The position numbers and the translations under genes were made by a program. A stretch of 64,000 nucleotides of DNA from Siphonodentalium dalli (taxonomy: Eukaryota > Mollusca > Scaphopoda > Gadilida > Siphonodentaliidae), in the NCBI GenBank assembly GCA_032622095.1, contig CP136061.1:193880369-193944368 (forward strand), given 5' to 3'. The notes under the pieces were generated by a model that was given only the letters and a program-made list of their open reading frames with translations, was not told where the DNA came from and searched no databases. Of the stretch, positions 31,746 to 43,725 are shown one piece after another (positions within the stretch are counted from its first letter, which is position 1; every line of letters begins with the position of its first letter).

Positions 31746-33430
31746 GACCCTTTCGGCCCTCCATAGATTGGACAACGCGTGGCACACATCGTATAAAGAA
31801 TATGTTGATATGGGGCGTGAACTCAAGCCACTCAGACCATACAATAAAATTAATGAGCATCTGGGACTAGTATGCATATGATATAACATTTATTAATACA
31901 TTTACCTGAAAACTGTACAAAAATATCTCGATGACGAGCGTTCTATTTTCGTACTCAAGTTAATCTGCCATCTTGTAACATTACTTCCTACTCAGCAGTC
32001 AGTTAAATAATGGAAATTTGGTTACCTTATTATACGAAGCAGAGAATATAAAAAACAACAACATTTGAGTACACTAGATAACACTGTATGGAGTGTATGC
32101 ATCATCAGGTTTGAGCTTATAATTGGACACTCATGATTATATTATACCGGTACATGTATAGCCCAGCTGTGTAGCTGTTGAGTCGGCTTATTTGTTTAAG
32201 CAACAATTCATATCATTTAATTTCAAAGGCACAGGTATGGAAGAATACTGTTAAGTCTATAGACTTATATGTATATTCCACTTTCAATATGTACTGTATG
32301 TGGTGGCTATCAAGAACTTACACTTTCTCAGTATTCCTGCTAGTCGATATTCTTGTCCTGAATAAGCATGTACCAGTCTTATATACATGGCTACATGTTG
32401 AGTTGGTTGATTTCTTTTAAAGCTACTTTTATTTTGTATAGGATGGTACACGTAGACCACACATAGGCAATCAAACAATCACTGATATACTGTCCAGTGC
32501 ACCATTAGAATTGTGAGGTGAAGTTTATAGGCCCAAGATGAAATCCCTATAGATACATAATGAATATCTCTATATATTCACTCAAACGTATTTCAATGTT
32601 GGTAAAAATATGAGAAGCAGATACCTATGGGAACTGTTTTTTTTTATGATTTTGCTTCCGATCATGTTACTAACCATTCCACTGTTTGGTTGTAATGATA
32701 TGTTGGAATCACAGGTCCCCAGAACAAAAATTGACCCCACCCCTAGGTGGTTGATATGTTAAATAGCAATTGCTGGAAAGAACCAGCCTGATGTAATATT
32801 GTTTCATATTATTGTGATTTATTAATTATTTTTTTTGGCCTGAAAAATAAAATAAAAACTATTGCACAGAGTGGGAATTCCGGGTGGTCAGGAAGCTGAA
32901 GTTAATTTATTTTCGACCCTGTGTCTGCAAATTTAGGCACGACAGCCTCCCACCAATATGTTGCACGAGAGTTTTTTCTGAATTTTCGAGAATCTTCTCC
33001 TCTCTTCTCTTCTTCTGGTGATTTAACCGCGTCGCACTATGAGTGGATACCGACTCGATATAGAGCCTTCTGCAGCAATACAGATTAACCAGCGTCAGTA
33101 TACATATGCACTAATTAGCAGCTGTTGGTATTCGTGTCTACACTTTGGCTGAACCCCACGTATTAATGAAATTACATGTGACTTAAAAGTAGGGTAAATT
33201 CATAACTGAACGAAGTTAAACGGCCCACTATCGATCGGAGAAGCAGTGTTTTTCAAACAGACGTGGTCTGCTCAACACACTGTACCGAGTTGCCCCGTTC
33301 CTGGCAACGCATCTTCGTAAGTTCGTGATTTTCAAAGTGTTTACAAGAAAATCACAACATTATGTCTATGTCAAGCTATAAATTATAGACGAAAATTATA
33401 ATCTTCGACAGAAATTACACAGGTATTAGT
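31746..33430. other. No gene seen (presumed GRDP intron 1)
   Basis: A block at 31755-31870 (GCGTGGCACACATCGTATAA, GGGGCGTGAACTCAAGCCAC) is the inverse of sequence inside the family D copy at 61330-61430, so it is a dispersed repeat. A pure T run lies at 32637-32644. No open frame longer than 80 codons and no domain were found. Confidence 0.5.
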
Positions 33431-33438
33431 CTACTTAC

Positions 33439-33620
33439 CAGACAGTAGCTGTTTTACATCGTATTTCACAAGATCAATATAGACGCTGTTTTGTTGGGCG
33501 CGCCCCCTGTCACCCGTATCGGCGAGAAGAATGTTGTAAACACAAATCACGTGACAGTGTGTTACGCTTTAACGGAACAACGCTCAAGGAATATATTTTA
33601 GATGTGCGGTTAATGGCTCC
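33439..33620 (-). promoter_or_regulatory. Candidate GRDP 5' non-coding exon and promoter
   Basis: A strong minus-strand donor CTG|GTAAGTAG lies at 33439/33438. Upstream of it in transcript sense is a locally GC-rich stretch with GGCGCGCCC (about 33499) and the E-box CACGTG (33549). The only ATG seen next to the donor is followed at once by TAA, fitting a leader exon. Splicing to the acceptor at 30456 would remove about 3 kb. This is inference from signals only. Confidence 0.4.
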
Positions 33621-34194
33621 TTCTCAACAAATAATGTGGGTATGTGCATGTCTGCTCGATCCATATAATAAGTACGGGTGCGGAATCACGGGGCGTGACA
33701 TTTAATCTATAGGCAAAGAATTAGCGGTGTATTAAGTTTGGAGTAATAGTCCTATTGCTGGTCACGTGAGGTATGGGGTTTTCCCGTGACATCATCGGCG
33801 CTCTCCGCGGCGTTAATTTATCTAGTTCATACAAAATAGGTCTATATTGTGTGACAAAAGCAACAAACAAATAAAAGATGCATGCATGAGATACACCCGT
33901 GAATTATTTTACAGCATAATTAATCATGTATATGTGGGAAATATATTATAAATTTAATATTGAAACTTCAAAAATACGCATAGATATACATGTCATACAT
34001 GAGGGTATCACCCCCCTCCCCCCTGAATCCTGAATACCAGTTAATTTTGGGAGGTGAATCCTGAATACGAGTTAATTTTGGGGGGTGAATCCTGAATACA
34101 TGTTAAGAAATAATACATAGAAGTTATATAGACACATTATGATGCCGGTCGCGTTATGAGGCCGTTATGATACCATTAATGATACTTTATGATC

Positions 34195-34850
34195 AGGGAC
34201 GTGGCTAGAGGGTTTCCGTTGGGGGTGTCCACCTTGGGAAATTCCAACTGCACCCCCCCCCCTCCTTGAGTCAGAATCAGACCGAACACAAGTTTTGCAT
34301 AATTCCATTTGCACCCCCCCCCCCCCTTGCACCTCAGTGTTTAGGCCTAATATCCTAGCTATATCTTCATAAACCATGGTTCTATATTCCCGGTATGAGA
34401 AAATTCAGATATTTTAACCTGAAACATTGCATAAATCCTAACATCTAGTGGTCTAACTCCATACAAATGCACACTACTACGGAAAAGAGACCACGACACA
34501 CCGAGCTGACCATCGTTGTTCGGCCGGTGTGAGAAAATTTTGAAATTTGAACAAGAAAATCGCAAATCCTAGCATCCAGACTGGCCTCAACTAAAGCTTT
34601 CCTATATTGTTGGAAATTTCAAACCTCATACTCCCCCTCAGGTTGGAAAATTCTCCAACTGATGACCACAAGTTTGACCCAATGTAGTAAAATATTGTTA
34701 AACTTATTAGCATTTTTGTATTGGCCACAGGGGAGAGACAATGACACACCGGGCCGACCATGGTTCGGCCCGGTGTGCGAAAATTTTGTAATCTGAACAA
34801 GAAAATCGCAAAATCTTAGCATCTAGACTGGCGTCAAGCATTTTTAGCAT
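34195..34850 (-). mobile_element. Dispersed element, copy 1 (CAGGGACGTGGCTAGAGG end)
   Basis: The sequence from CAGGGACGTGGCTAGAGGG through poly-C runs, CCATGGTTCTATATTCCCGG and TGACACACCGGGCCGACCAT is the inverse of 51562-50930. The CAGGGNCGTGGCTAG end resembles hAT-type termini known in invertebrates (inference). The right boundary is approximate. Confidence 0.65.
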
Positions 34851-35030
34851 GTTTATGATGGCATGGTGGTCGAATATGCCCAAGAAGCTATTCTACCCAC
34901 CCATTCATACAGATAACTAGCACCAAATATCACTTTGCGCCATCAAAACCTGAGTCCAAGATGTTTTGCTTGAACCCGAATACCAGTTAATTCGGGGGTA
35001 TGAATCCCGCGTACGGCTTCAAAACACCCT

Positions 35031-37162
35031 CACTGTAAAACCATGTGTTAAATATCTGAACGTGTTCAACCTTATTGGCGTTAAAATTTATCACGCTAAG
35101 TGTTATAATAATTAATACCAGTGTTACATCGCAACAAAATACTTGGCCAATCTTAACACCAGCGTTAACTAAATTGTTTGCTTTCTCTAATTAACGCCAT
35201 GTCGCGTTAAACAATGTTACCAGCATATAAAATTGGCAACCATAATGTGTCATTAAGATACATCCCACCACGTAAGACATGTCAATTTCCAATTGTTTAG
35301 TTATTTGAAAGACATATATGTGTATATTTAACGCATTTAATACGCCTTTTCGTGTTTTGGAAACACGGACGATACTCTTTTAACACTGGCGTTAATTCAC
35401 GTGTTCAAATCATATAACGCAGGCGTTTTGTTTTACTGGATGAAATTTAAGATGGACATTCCGTTAGACTGTATACATAGCAATTAGCCCGCGGCCAATG
35501 CTCTACGTCAATTAAATTTGACTTCCAAGGTCGTAGAAGATGTTTCGAATGGTACCAGCAGGGAATACATTATGTAATATACCCAGATAGCTAAGGATGT
35601 GGATGTATTACCAGATGTGGAGTGTTATCGCTATACAACATGCCATGACCACACAGTGGTTATAGAAAGACGGACTTTGTTAAAATGGAATTGATCACTG
35701 CAGTCCTGCCAGATGAATAAACATATATGAGGTCAGTTTTGTTGTTATCAAAGTATATCAATTTTATTTCATCAGTTTATAATTTTACAATTGCTACACA
35801 CATTTATACATTCAATTAACCGCGTATCGATATATACATGTTCTTTATATATTATGGTAAATTAATTAATTATATTAAAGACATATATATAGGCCGTCAT
35901 CGACGCCTTTATTTGAGGATACACGTTGTATTGTCCACAAATACTATAACGGGCTGTGTTCGGTAATTCCTTATAACTCTGCAAGCATCTGGCCATATAC
36001 AGCGTATTTCAATTTTATTAACAATTGTTTAATCTCTTTTTCAGACATATGCTCGATCGAACCAGAAAGAATATGAAAAACTATCGACAGGAATCTTCTG
36101 AACGGTGCAAAATCAAACGCGCCGTGACAGGGCTCATATGCATGCGTCGGAAGTGATCGGAGATTCACATTTTACAGAAAAATCAAGCTGTAATACATGG
36201 TTGGATGAAATGTAACCTCACACGCTGAATGTCAAAAGCTGTACATGTGAATAATGCACATACTGGATACACTGGAAGCAGGAACTATTACGACCGTTTA
36301 GCTAAAATTCTACCTCTATCGGAAACAGTGTTTATTCAATCAAAGCAGATATATATAAAAAAAAGTGCATGGGTTGTGTCGGTATTATTCTGTGCATCTG
36401 TACGTTACTGTGTGATAGCATGGCGGATATACGTGTGCGACTTCATCAATGTTTCCAGTAACTACACGTGGATCCTCTACCCCAAAAATATGTGAATTTT
36501 GTACTCACAAAAGTGGATATTCCTGTTTCTGGTGTTGGTAGTGAGAATTTTGGGGACTATGTTCAGACACTATAGACATTGTGAGTAGTGGTCACATACA
36601 TGTATTATCCTCAAAGGAAAACAATTCTCGGACTATTTTAAATTCGTTGAAGAAATGTTATGTTCTTAATGCTATGTATCATATACATACATGTATTTGG
36701 ATTGGTTTTAATGTTTAAATAATCTGTTTTGATTAAAATTCATTCAGGACAATTCATCTTTTGTCAATCATTCTAGCGAAAGAACAATGGGTATCTTATT
36801 TTAACACTGATGTTATCAAAATGTAACACTGGTGTTCTTAAGAGTTAACATCAGTGTGATCCTATTCTAACACCAGTGTTAAAATGTGGGGTTCTTAACA
36901 CCAAAATGTGTTAATTATCTGTTACATGTGTTCAGAACACATGTTTGTGTTAAACTATTTTGAACATTAGCGTTAAAGTTTTGAACACTGGCGTTAAAAA
37001 TTTGAACGCTAGTGTAAGTAATTTTGAATGCCATTATGTGCTAAAAAATTTAACACCAGTGTTAATGTTTTTAACGCATGTGTTATAAATTTGAACACAT
37101 TAATGTGTTAATTATCTGTTACATTTTTCGTGTTCAAATAGTTAACACATGGATTTACAGTG
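35031..37162. mobile_element. 2.1-kb element with CACTGTAAA ends and TAACACTGGTGTTA arrays
   Basis: It starts CACTGTAAAACCATGTGTTA and ends TAACACATGGATTTACAGTG. Sub-terminal zones (35050-35430, 36795-37140) hold many 10-14-bp palindromes such as AACACTGGTGTT, AACGCATGTGTTA and TTAACACCAGTG. The centre (about 35450-36790) is different sequence with short frames. No transposase motif is recognised, so it is probably non-autonomous. Confidence 0.7.
35971..36168 (-). CDS. Uncertain 65-codon frame inside the CACTGTAAA element
   Basis: The family is not recognised. The frame has a balanced composition with an aromatic/Arg segment (FDFAPFRRFLSIVFHIL) and an amphipathic Lys-rich helix (MSEKEIKQLLIKLKYAVYG), less AT-biased than its neighbours. 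It could be a captured host exon or a remnant of an element-coded protein. It might be chance. Confidence 0.25.
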   Translation of the reverse strand: MNLRSLPTHAYEPCHGAFDFAPFRRFLSIVFHILSGSIEHMSEKEIKQLLIKLKYAVYGQMLAEL

Positions 37163-37209
37163 TCGAATCTCGCGTACCGAAAAGGGGGGTGATACCCTCA
37201 TACATATAT

Positions 37210-37660
37210 TTGAGGTATTTATATCTAAATATATGTCGCAGCTGGAGCTCTTTCACAAGATGGATAAGGGGCAGGTGTCGGCTGTAAACACTCAGTGCTT
37301 AATTAAACCAAAAAAGGTGGGCAGAAAAATCCGAGCCAAGAAATTTGAAGATTTCAGTGCCACAAATATAGTCTCAAAACAGGAATGTAATAATTCACTG
37401 TCCTACCGGTAAGAGCCACTGGTGAAAAACTCTGCTCAATACTCAAATTCATTCTTCCCACGGACAATTATTCAGTGGAACACTCTAAACGAGATGGACG
37501 CATGAGAAATTCAAAATAGAACAGCAGCGGACAACTCAACAGTCCCGCAAAGAACATAATTCTCTCTCTCCCGGCGTTCTACGCATCCGCGAGGATCATA
37601 CGCCGTACACCATCCAGATCCAGATGCAGGGATTGTCTGTCAAAATCCGGTGGAGAACTT
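37210..37660 (+). pseudogene. LINE ORF2 3' end and 3' region
   Basis: The translation gives CLIKPKKVGRKIRAKKFEDF, SATNIV, then after a stop NSFFPRTIIQWNTLNEMD. The last is the familiar CR1/LINE C-terminal motif 'NSFFPRTI.eWN.L'. It is followed by CTCTCTCTCCCGGCGTTCTA and CATCCAGATCCAGATGCAGG, resembling the 3' region of such LINEs. It is 5'-truncated, with two frame breaks. Confidence 0.75.
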
Positions 37661-37669
37661 AGGATGTGT

Positions 37670-39250
37670 TCGACAAGTACTAACAACAGCAGTACATGTA
37701 TGAATATGATTATGTCAACAATAACAACAACAACACCTCTAACACTGTAAGATAATCGTTCGATCTACTGTGTAGTGCGTACTAGCACTGTACATTGCGA
37801 CGACTTCTTCTGAAAACTACCATTGAGTGGAACCGCTTCAAACAGTCAGATGTTGATTCAGGCGATCGGTAATATTGAATGTCTGAAGGATTTATTAAAT
37901 ATGGATTCTATTTTCTAGACGTTTCATACGAGCGTCGTGGAATCGGATTATGAACATTGCTGGAGTATTGATCAAGTAAACATGACAGTGCGAAGAGCAC
38001 TTCAGAACTCAATCATAAGCCAACTAAAACAGAGGTCATGTCAACTTACAGGTTGCATTATACATGCATATATTGTGACCACATAAATGATATATACAAC
38101 TGCAGTGACTTCTTCATTATTTCAGTATTTGATACCATAACCATGGTCGTTCCATAGTAATCCATACCATAATTTTTGGTTTTACATAACGGTAGGGTAT
38201 CGGATTGTTTGGTAACTTTTTTTATTTCGTACTTTGTAGAAAATCATTTATTTGTTTCCATATGGTGTGACATACATGTAGTAACATGGTACGAAATGAC
38301 CAATTGATTTCCTACATGGTACGAAACGACCAAACAATAAGGTATGAAACTACCAAAAATTTGGTACGAAACTACCAAAAATATGGTCTGAAATGACTTA
38401 AGATGATACAAAACGTCCTGTACCCATTTATATCTCCTCGGCAAGGGGAACAACGAGACAGTGACCCTGTAGACTAGCAGCGCCAACATCGTTGGTTTGA
38501 TATTAGGCCCTATATCACCCTGAGGTAACCTCATATCACGATCAGCCTGACGACGAAGGCTGATATGAGGCTACTGAGGACTGAAATCAGGCCTATAATA
38601 TCAAACCAACCAAGTAATACCCTACATGTATCTATTAATTACGGTAGTTCGCCTCTTAGTAACAGTGTAATATTGACAACTTTTTCTGATGAGTGACATC
38701 ACAAAAAATTGGTATCTATGCCTATTCTAATAGTGAAATAGAATTACACCATGTCAAAGCCATACCGTGTATTACTCAGATCGTGATGTCATAAAATCAT
38801 ACATGTATTACTCTTAATTAGTGATGTCGTAAAATGATATTACTCGATTTAGGGCAAATTGAAGTGATATTCAGCTAAGTACAAATGGAGTTTGATAACA
38901 AGCCATATCGTGCAAAAATGTCATATCTAATTAATAATTTTCGAACAAATTTTGGACCGATATACATTTACCCTGTACTAGTAGCCATCTGTAGGAAACT
39001 TCCTTCCAAGGGGGTGCTGTCGGAACATACATGTATCAAGGTGGACCCCCTCCCCAATGGGAGACTCGTATCCATGCCCATTGGAAATAAATGATAATGT
39101 GCAATGGATGAATAGGTTGCTGGCATTTCATACCATGGAAGTTTGACATGGAGATGTTTCGCACCAGGGTTCTGGACATTTCATACCAGTTCCTGTATAA
39201 TCATTTCGACAATTCGTACCTTTGAGTATACCGGTATTATTTAAAAAAAA
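37670..39250. other. No gene; imperfect palindrome at 38490-38605
   Basis: GGTTTGATATTAGGCCCTAT, CTCATATCA, CAGCCT pair with AGGCTGATATGAG and ATAGGCCTGATTT-like sequence, then AATATCAAACCAAC. 'GGTACGAAA(C/T)GACCAA' words recur at 38285-38410 and 39150-39230 in both orientations. Otherwise there is nothing I can name. Confidence 0.55.
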
Positions 39251-39257
39251 AATGACA

Positions 39258-39699
39258 TTAAAGGTACTCAGTCCGATTTGATGGTTCCCATATCATCATA
39301 TTTCAACAACAACAACAACACCATTTTTTTAAATGCCACTTCGTTTACCAGAATCGATTAATGCCCCAAAAATAATGCTAACCAGTCAAATATAGTATAT
39401 AATTGCCCAAAACCTGTTATTTATCAATATTTTGTTCAATGAAATTTTGCGGGTTTGTCAAATATCTGACACAACAAAAGCCACTTGATTTTTGAGTTAT
39501 CCATCTTCATCCGTCCTCTTTCGACTTTTTATTGGGCCACTAAAAATGATCGATGGTAAAAAAATAATAGATTTCATAAATCAATATCTGATCATTCTCA
39601 GCTTTGATGGGTGGGTTCCTCAACTCAAATCACATATGTTTTACCCGAAGCCAAGGAAATAGTAATATTCAAGCGTTAATTCGGATTATGCATCTTTAA
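39258..39699. mobile_element. TTAA-flanked MITE, family C copy 2
   Basis: TTAAAGGTACTCAGTCCGAT at the left; ATTCGGATTATGCATCTTTAA at the right. The interior matches 28331-28791 more closely than 21136-21610, giving two subfamilies. Confidence 0.8.
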
Positions 39700-40269
39700 C
39701 TTTGTCGCGACAATTTCGATTGGTTCATTTTGTTTCGAAAAAAAAAGAAAGAAATATGTTAACATGTAAATGTTGGGTTGTCATCATCACGAACGTTAAA
39801 TCATGATCATGTTCACTCTCATTAAGTTAACACGATTAATATAATTTTTCACATGTACGAATGACCATTCATCATTTTTGGGAATCAATGAAACATACCA
39901 ATATATGGTGTGAAATGACAAAAAACATGGTACGAACAATTAAATGTGTCATTCAAATCAAGGGTACAAACTGGCCATAGTAGGAAAAGTCGTTTGAGCC
40001 ATCCAACAGACCTGGGTGAATCGCTTGGGCGATCGGTTTTCCACAGTAAGGATGCATCTTGGAAGAGGAGAGTCAATCTAATTAACTGTTATCTATAACC
40101 GATACTTAAAAACAATAACAATTTATTCTGATTTCTTTTGAAACACACAGAATAATTATTTACTGAGAATATTCAATATAAACATATACAAATTCTCAAA
40201 CAAAGGGAATTTCAATGTTCAAGAAATTTAGAGTCCCCTCTTACTTATGGGAGGCCCTTTTCACATTTA

Positions 40270-40435
40270 TTATTTATTTGCGCTCAAGCACAAATATTAA
40301 GCTTAAACATAAATCATTTGGGCTTAAGCGAATGTCATTTGCGCTTGAGCACAAATATGTGTCTATCAATTTGTTTTCGCTTAAGTGCAAATCATTTGCG
40401 CTTAAGTGTAAATGATTTGCGCTTAAGCGCAAATA
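40270..40435. repeat. Palindromic TTGCGCTTAAGCGCAAAT repeats
   Basis: About nine units of 16-22 bp are built on GCTTAAGC/GCGCAAAT(CATTTG). They continue at 41373-41430 on the far side of a family E element. Intervening 40440-40925 holds two diverged copies of a block with TCTCTGGTGTCCCAAAAATT / CATCCCTGTCCCTAAGAATT and ATATATACCATTTCCATGGT. Confidence 0.75.
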
Positions 40436-40929
40436 CCTAACACTCCTTTACTTCCCTCTGATTGTGAATGATGGAGTCCATCTCATAGTATATTATTATG
40501 GGCCCATGGTAGTAGCCCATACAGACTCGAAAGTTGAAAAGTCAAAAGCATCTCTGTCTCTGGTGTCCCAAAAATTGGTGCCTCATTCCCAAAGCTCTAG
40601 TATATTTTATTAAAGGGACATCTCCTGCACAAATATATACCATTTCCATGGTCATAGAAGGGGAATTAGGGGTTACTGGTGGCTTGCTTCCCTTGTGGTG
40701 TACATGTACTTATTGAATAGAAATAGGGGAAAAACATATTTTCATATTATCAGCATCCCTGTCCCTAAGAATTTGTGCCTCCATCCCAGAGATCTATTAC
40801 ATTTTATAAACGAGACATATCCTGTACAGATATATACCATTTCCATGGTCATAAAAGGTACTGGTATCTAGGGATCACTGGGGATTGCTTCCCTTGTATG
40901 ATGGGCCTACAGGTATATAGACTTGAGTG

Positions 40930-41376
40930 CAAGCCTGCAAATAGCGTGTCTGTCATTTGTAGAATGAGGTCCACAGAGGGTGAATTTAGTGACGCTACAC
41001 CGCATAGTGGGCTAGCATCACTAAATTTACCCTCTGGGGGCCTCATTCTGCTTAGGGCCCTCAACTGCTATGGCAGTCCAAGGATAAGATTGAAGTTCCC
41101 CAGTTGAAGTTGGTGATGTTCACCCATTTGGAGCCTCGATTATGGATTTTATCTTCTGCAAATTAGGGGATATAGAAACTTCCCAGATGGGAAAACGTAA
41201 CTAAAAACAATGTTAATTTGATACCATAGTTACTTCCCAGAAAATGAGGCCTAAACAGAATGAGGTCCCCAGAGGGTGAATTTAGTTATGCTAGCCCGCT
41301 ATGCAGGGTAGCATCACTAAATTCACCCTCTGTGGACCTCATTCTGCAAATGACAGACACGCTATTTGCAGGCTTA
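40930..41376. mobile_element. Palindromic hAT-like MITE, long form (family E)
   Basis: Ends are CAAGCCTGCAAATAGCGTGT and ACACGCTATTTGCAGGCTT. Each end is a palindrome as in the other copies. The centre shares CTCAACTGCTATGG and GTTGAAGTTGGTGATG with 1748-2190. It interrupts the GCTTAAGC repeat array. Confidence 0.8.
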
Positions 41377-41439
41377 AGCGCAAATGATTTGTGATTAAAC
41401 GTAAAATATTTGCACTTAAGCGCAAAAATTCATAAGTAA

Positions 41440-42340
41440 TTGTATGTCATAATTTGCAAAGTTCTGTCCAATTCTTGTTAAAATGTGACTAGATTCATAA
41501 CGGTGATATTTGGTTAAATTTCATACCGAGTTATGTATAATCGAATTATTGAGGGATCGCGGGAGGGACTTGGATCATACGAATGACATATATTCATTGC
41601 TCCAATTATCTCTTAACATGAGCAATACAAAATGAAGTCACATTTCCGAACCAGTTCCATACAGCAGAACCTGATCTAGAAGATATTAGCGAAAAAACGT
41701 CAAATTCCCTCTTTCAGCTGTCATTTTAACGACCATCTTGGGCGGGGAGTTCCAATTTTACCCTTAAAATGTGGCATTATATCTCTCAGAGTCATACGAA
41801 CTGAATATGCCTAATTTTAAATCGTATATTTCATGGTGAGATTAATTGCGACATTTATTAAATAATATAATCACGAAACCCTCTATAAATTTGGAAAACC
41901 TCTTAAAAAGAGGGGTTAAGGTGAAATTTCAACTTGGCTCCATATCTAATATTAAAGAAGATGTACATACGTGCAAAGTTTCATGCTTTAGTAACAATTT
42001 GAACAACTGCCTTGAAAATTTGACTTAATCTACTCCACTATATGTCCTATATATTATAGTGAATATTTATCGTCGTTTGATTTGCACCGAGTGAACTCAT
42101 ATTCCAAATCGTCACATCGACATGACATTGGGAACTCCCATGTTTATTTCTATATTTCTGACGTCACGGATTTTGCGAACAAAATTGGTGGCCAGCGCCC
42201 CTAGCGTTAATTTACGAATTGCTTATAGGTTTGTGTTTTAATCATTAATTTCAAATGAGCTCATTGGTTTGACCTGAAATAGTTGATTCCGCTATTAGAT
42301 ATTATTTTGATAACGATAATCATTGATCGTGGGAAATAGT
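41440..42340. other. No gene seen
   Basis: AT-rich sequence with one 60-codon frame (41846-42028) that shows no domain or signal. No repeats were recognised. Confidence 0.4.
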
Positions 42341-42359
42341 ATATTGGTTTAAAATATGT

Positions 42360-42600
42360 CTATTGATTATTAGTTTTACAATAAGGTCTATTAATTTTAC
42401 AATAAGTTATTAGTTTTACAATAAGTTAATGACGGTTTTAGATATAGGTTTTACTATAAGTTATTAGTTTTACAATAAGGTCTATTCATTTTACAATAGG
42501 TTATTAGTTTTACAATAAGTTAATTACGGTTTTATTTATTAGTTTTACAATGAGTTATTAGTTTTACAATAAGGTCTATTAGTTTGATAACGATAATCAC
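42360..42600. repeat. TTAGTTTTACAATAAG minisatellite
   Basis: About ten units of (T/C)ATTAGTTTTACAATAAG(G/T), with higher-order blocks of roughly 60-120 bp. Sequence flanking the array (ACGATAATCA(T/C)TGATCGTG) is itself duplicated at 42315 and 42590. Confidence 0.85.
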
Positions 42601-43224
42601 TGATCGTGAGAAATCGTCTATATTGGTTTGAAATATGGCTATTGAAACGGAATGTACGTTTACTGAATATGAGCAAAGCTGTATTAATTGTTTGTTATTA
42701 GATATTAGTTGAACAATGAATACTATTAAATTAAAATAGAACATTAATTTTGCATCGGTCAACGTTGATTGTGAATCTATATCTGTTAACACGTAATTGT
42801 CTCTTATTGAATCAAAGAACGACCATTGGTTTGAAAATGGAGACTATTGTTTTGAAATAGATTGTAGTTGTTTTTACAAACCACCATTAACTTTTATTTC
42901 GTGTAATTTCCGACCGAATGGCTGCCCATATATGACATTCTGCATCGGATAGGACCCGGTGTGAAATATACAAATGATGCAAAAGATGATTTTTAGCTGA
43001 ATAAGTGCCAAAATTCTGCAAAAATCCCTGTTTTTGTAAAATTTGGCAAAATGAGAAATAAAAGTATAGAAACGCGAACATTTTGCGCTAAAATATTGTA
43101 GTCTACATATCTCTAGATATTTACTATGATAGTGGTACGATTTCTCTGATATAACGAAGATATTTTAAAGATTTATTGTCAAAATAGTCAAAACAGCGCA
43201 ATTTTTCATTTTTTTTTGCCTTAC

Positions 43225-43725
43225 TTAAAGGTACGTTGGCCTTGGCGGTGGGTATCCTGTGAAAATATTTTCACCCGTCAAAAACCGCCACAAACAGAAA
43301 GAACAACAAAGTGTAGACAGACATTGTCCGCATGCAAATAAGAAATATCGCATAAACAGTATGTTATTGTCATATCTTTGACCATTGTTATGTAAACAAA
43401 AGCTTAAAAAGTTACTTTTCTGGTGTTTGTTTATATTATGATGGTAAACATAAAGAGCGTTCTTTGTTGGTGAATTCCTGATATGGAACGAATAAAGAGC
43501 GTTTATGCCATTTGTGTGTGATTAGCCAGCAGCATTGTGCTGTCTTCTGTAACACAATCAAGCTCTTGCTTATGTAAAATATAGTAAATATTTATGATAA
43601 CATGCTGTTTACGCGATGGTCATGGTATATATGAACGAAACTGTATGCGTTTTAATGTTTTTCTGTCTACGGTGATTGGAACAAATATGAATATTTTCGA
43701 CAACTAAGGCCTCACGTGCCTTTAA
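43225..43725. mobile_element. TTAA-flanked MITE, family A copy 3 (inverted)
   Basis: It begins TTAAAGGTACGTTGGCCTTG and GGCGGTGGGTATCCTGTGAA, the inverse of the right ends of copies 1 and 2, and ends CTCACGTGCCTTTAA. The corresponding place in the opposite arm (48993-48996) has a single uninterrupted TTAA, so insertion was precise with TTAA duplication and happened after the arms were duplicated. Confidence 0.9.

Larger units (their letters stand above)
34001..37199. mobile_element. 3.2-kb element with perfect TIR and 6-bp TSD, carrying nested insertions
   Basis: GAGGGTATCACCCCCC (34001-34016) is exactly complementary to GGGGGGTGATACCCTC (37184-37199), and ATACAT is duplicated at both sides (33995-34000, 37200-37205). 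Its own interior is short: three copies of 'cctgaatac(c/g)agttaattttggg' near 34025-34110 and one near 34970. Two other elements (34195-34850 and 35031-37162) were inserted later. No transposase is visible. Confidence 0.75.
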
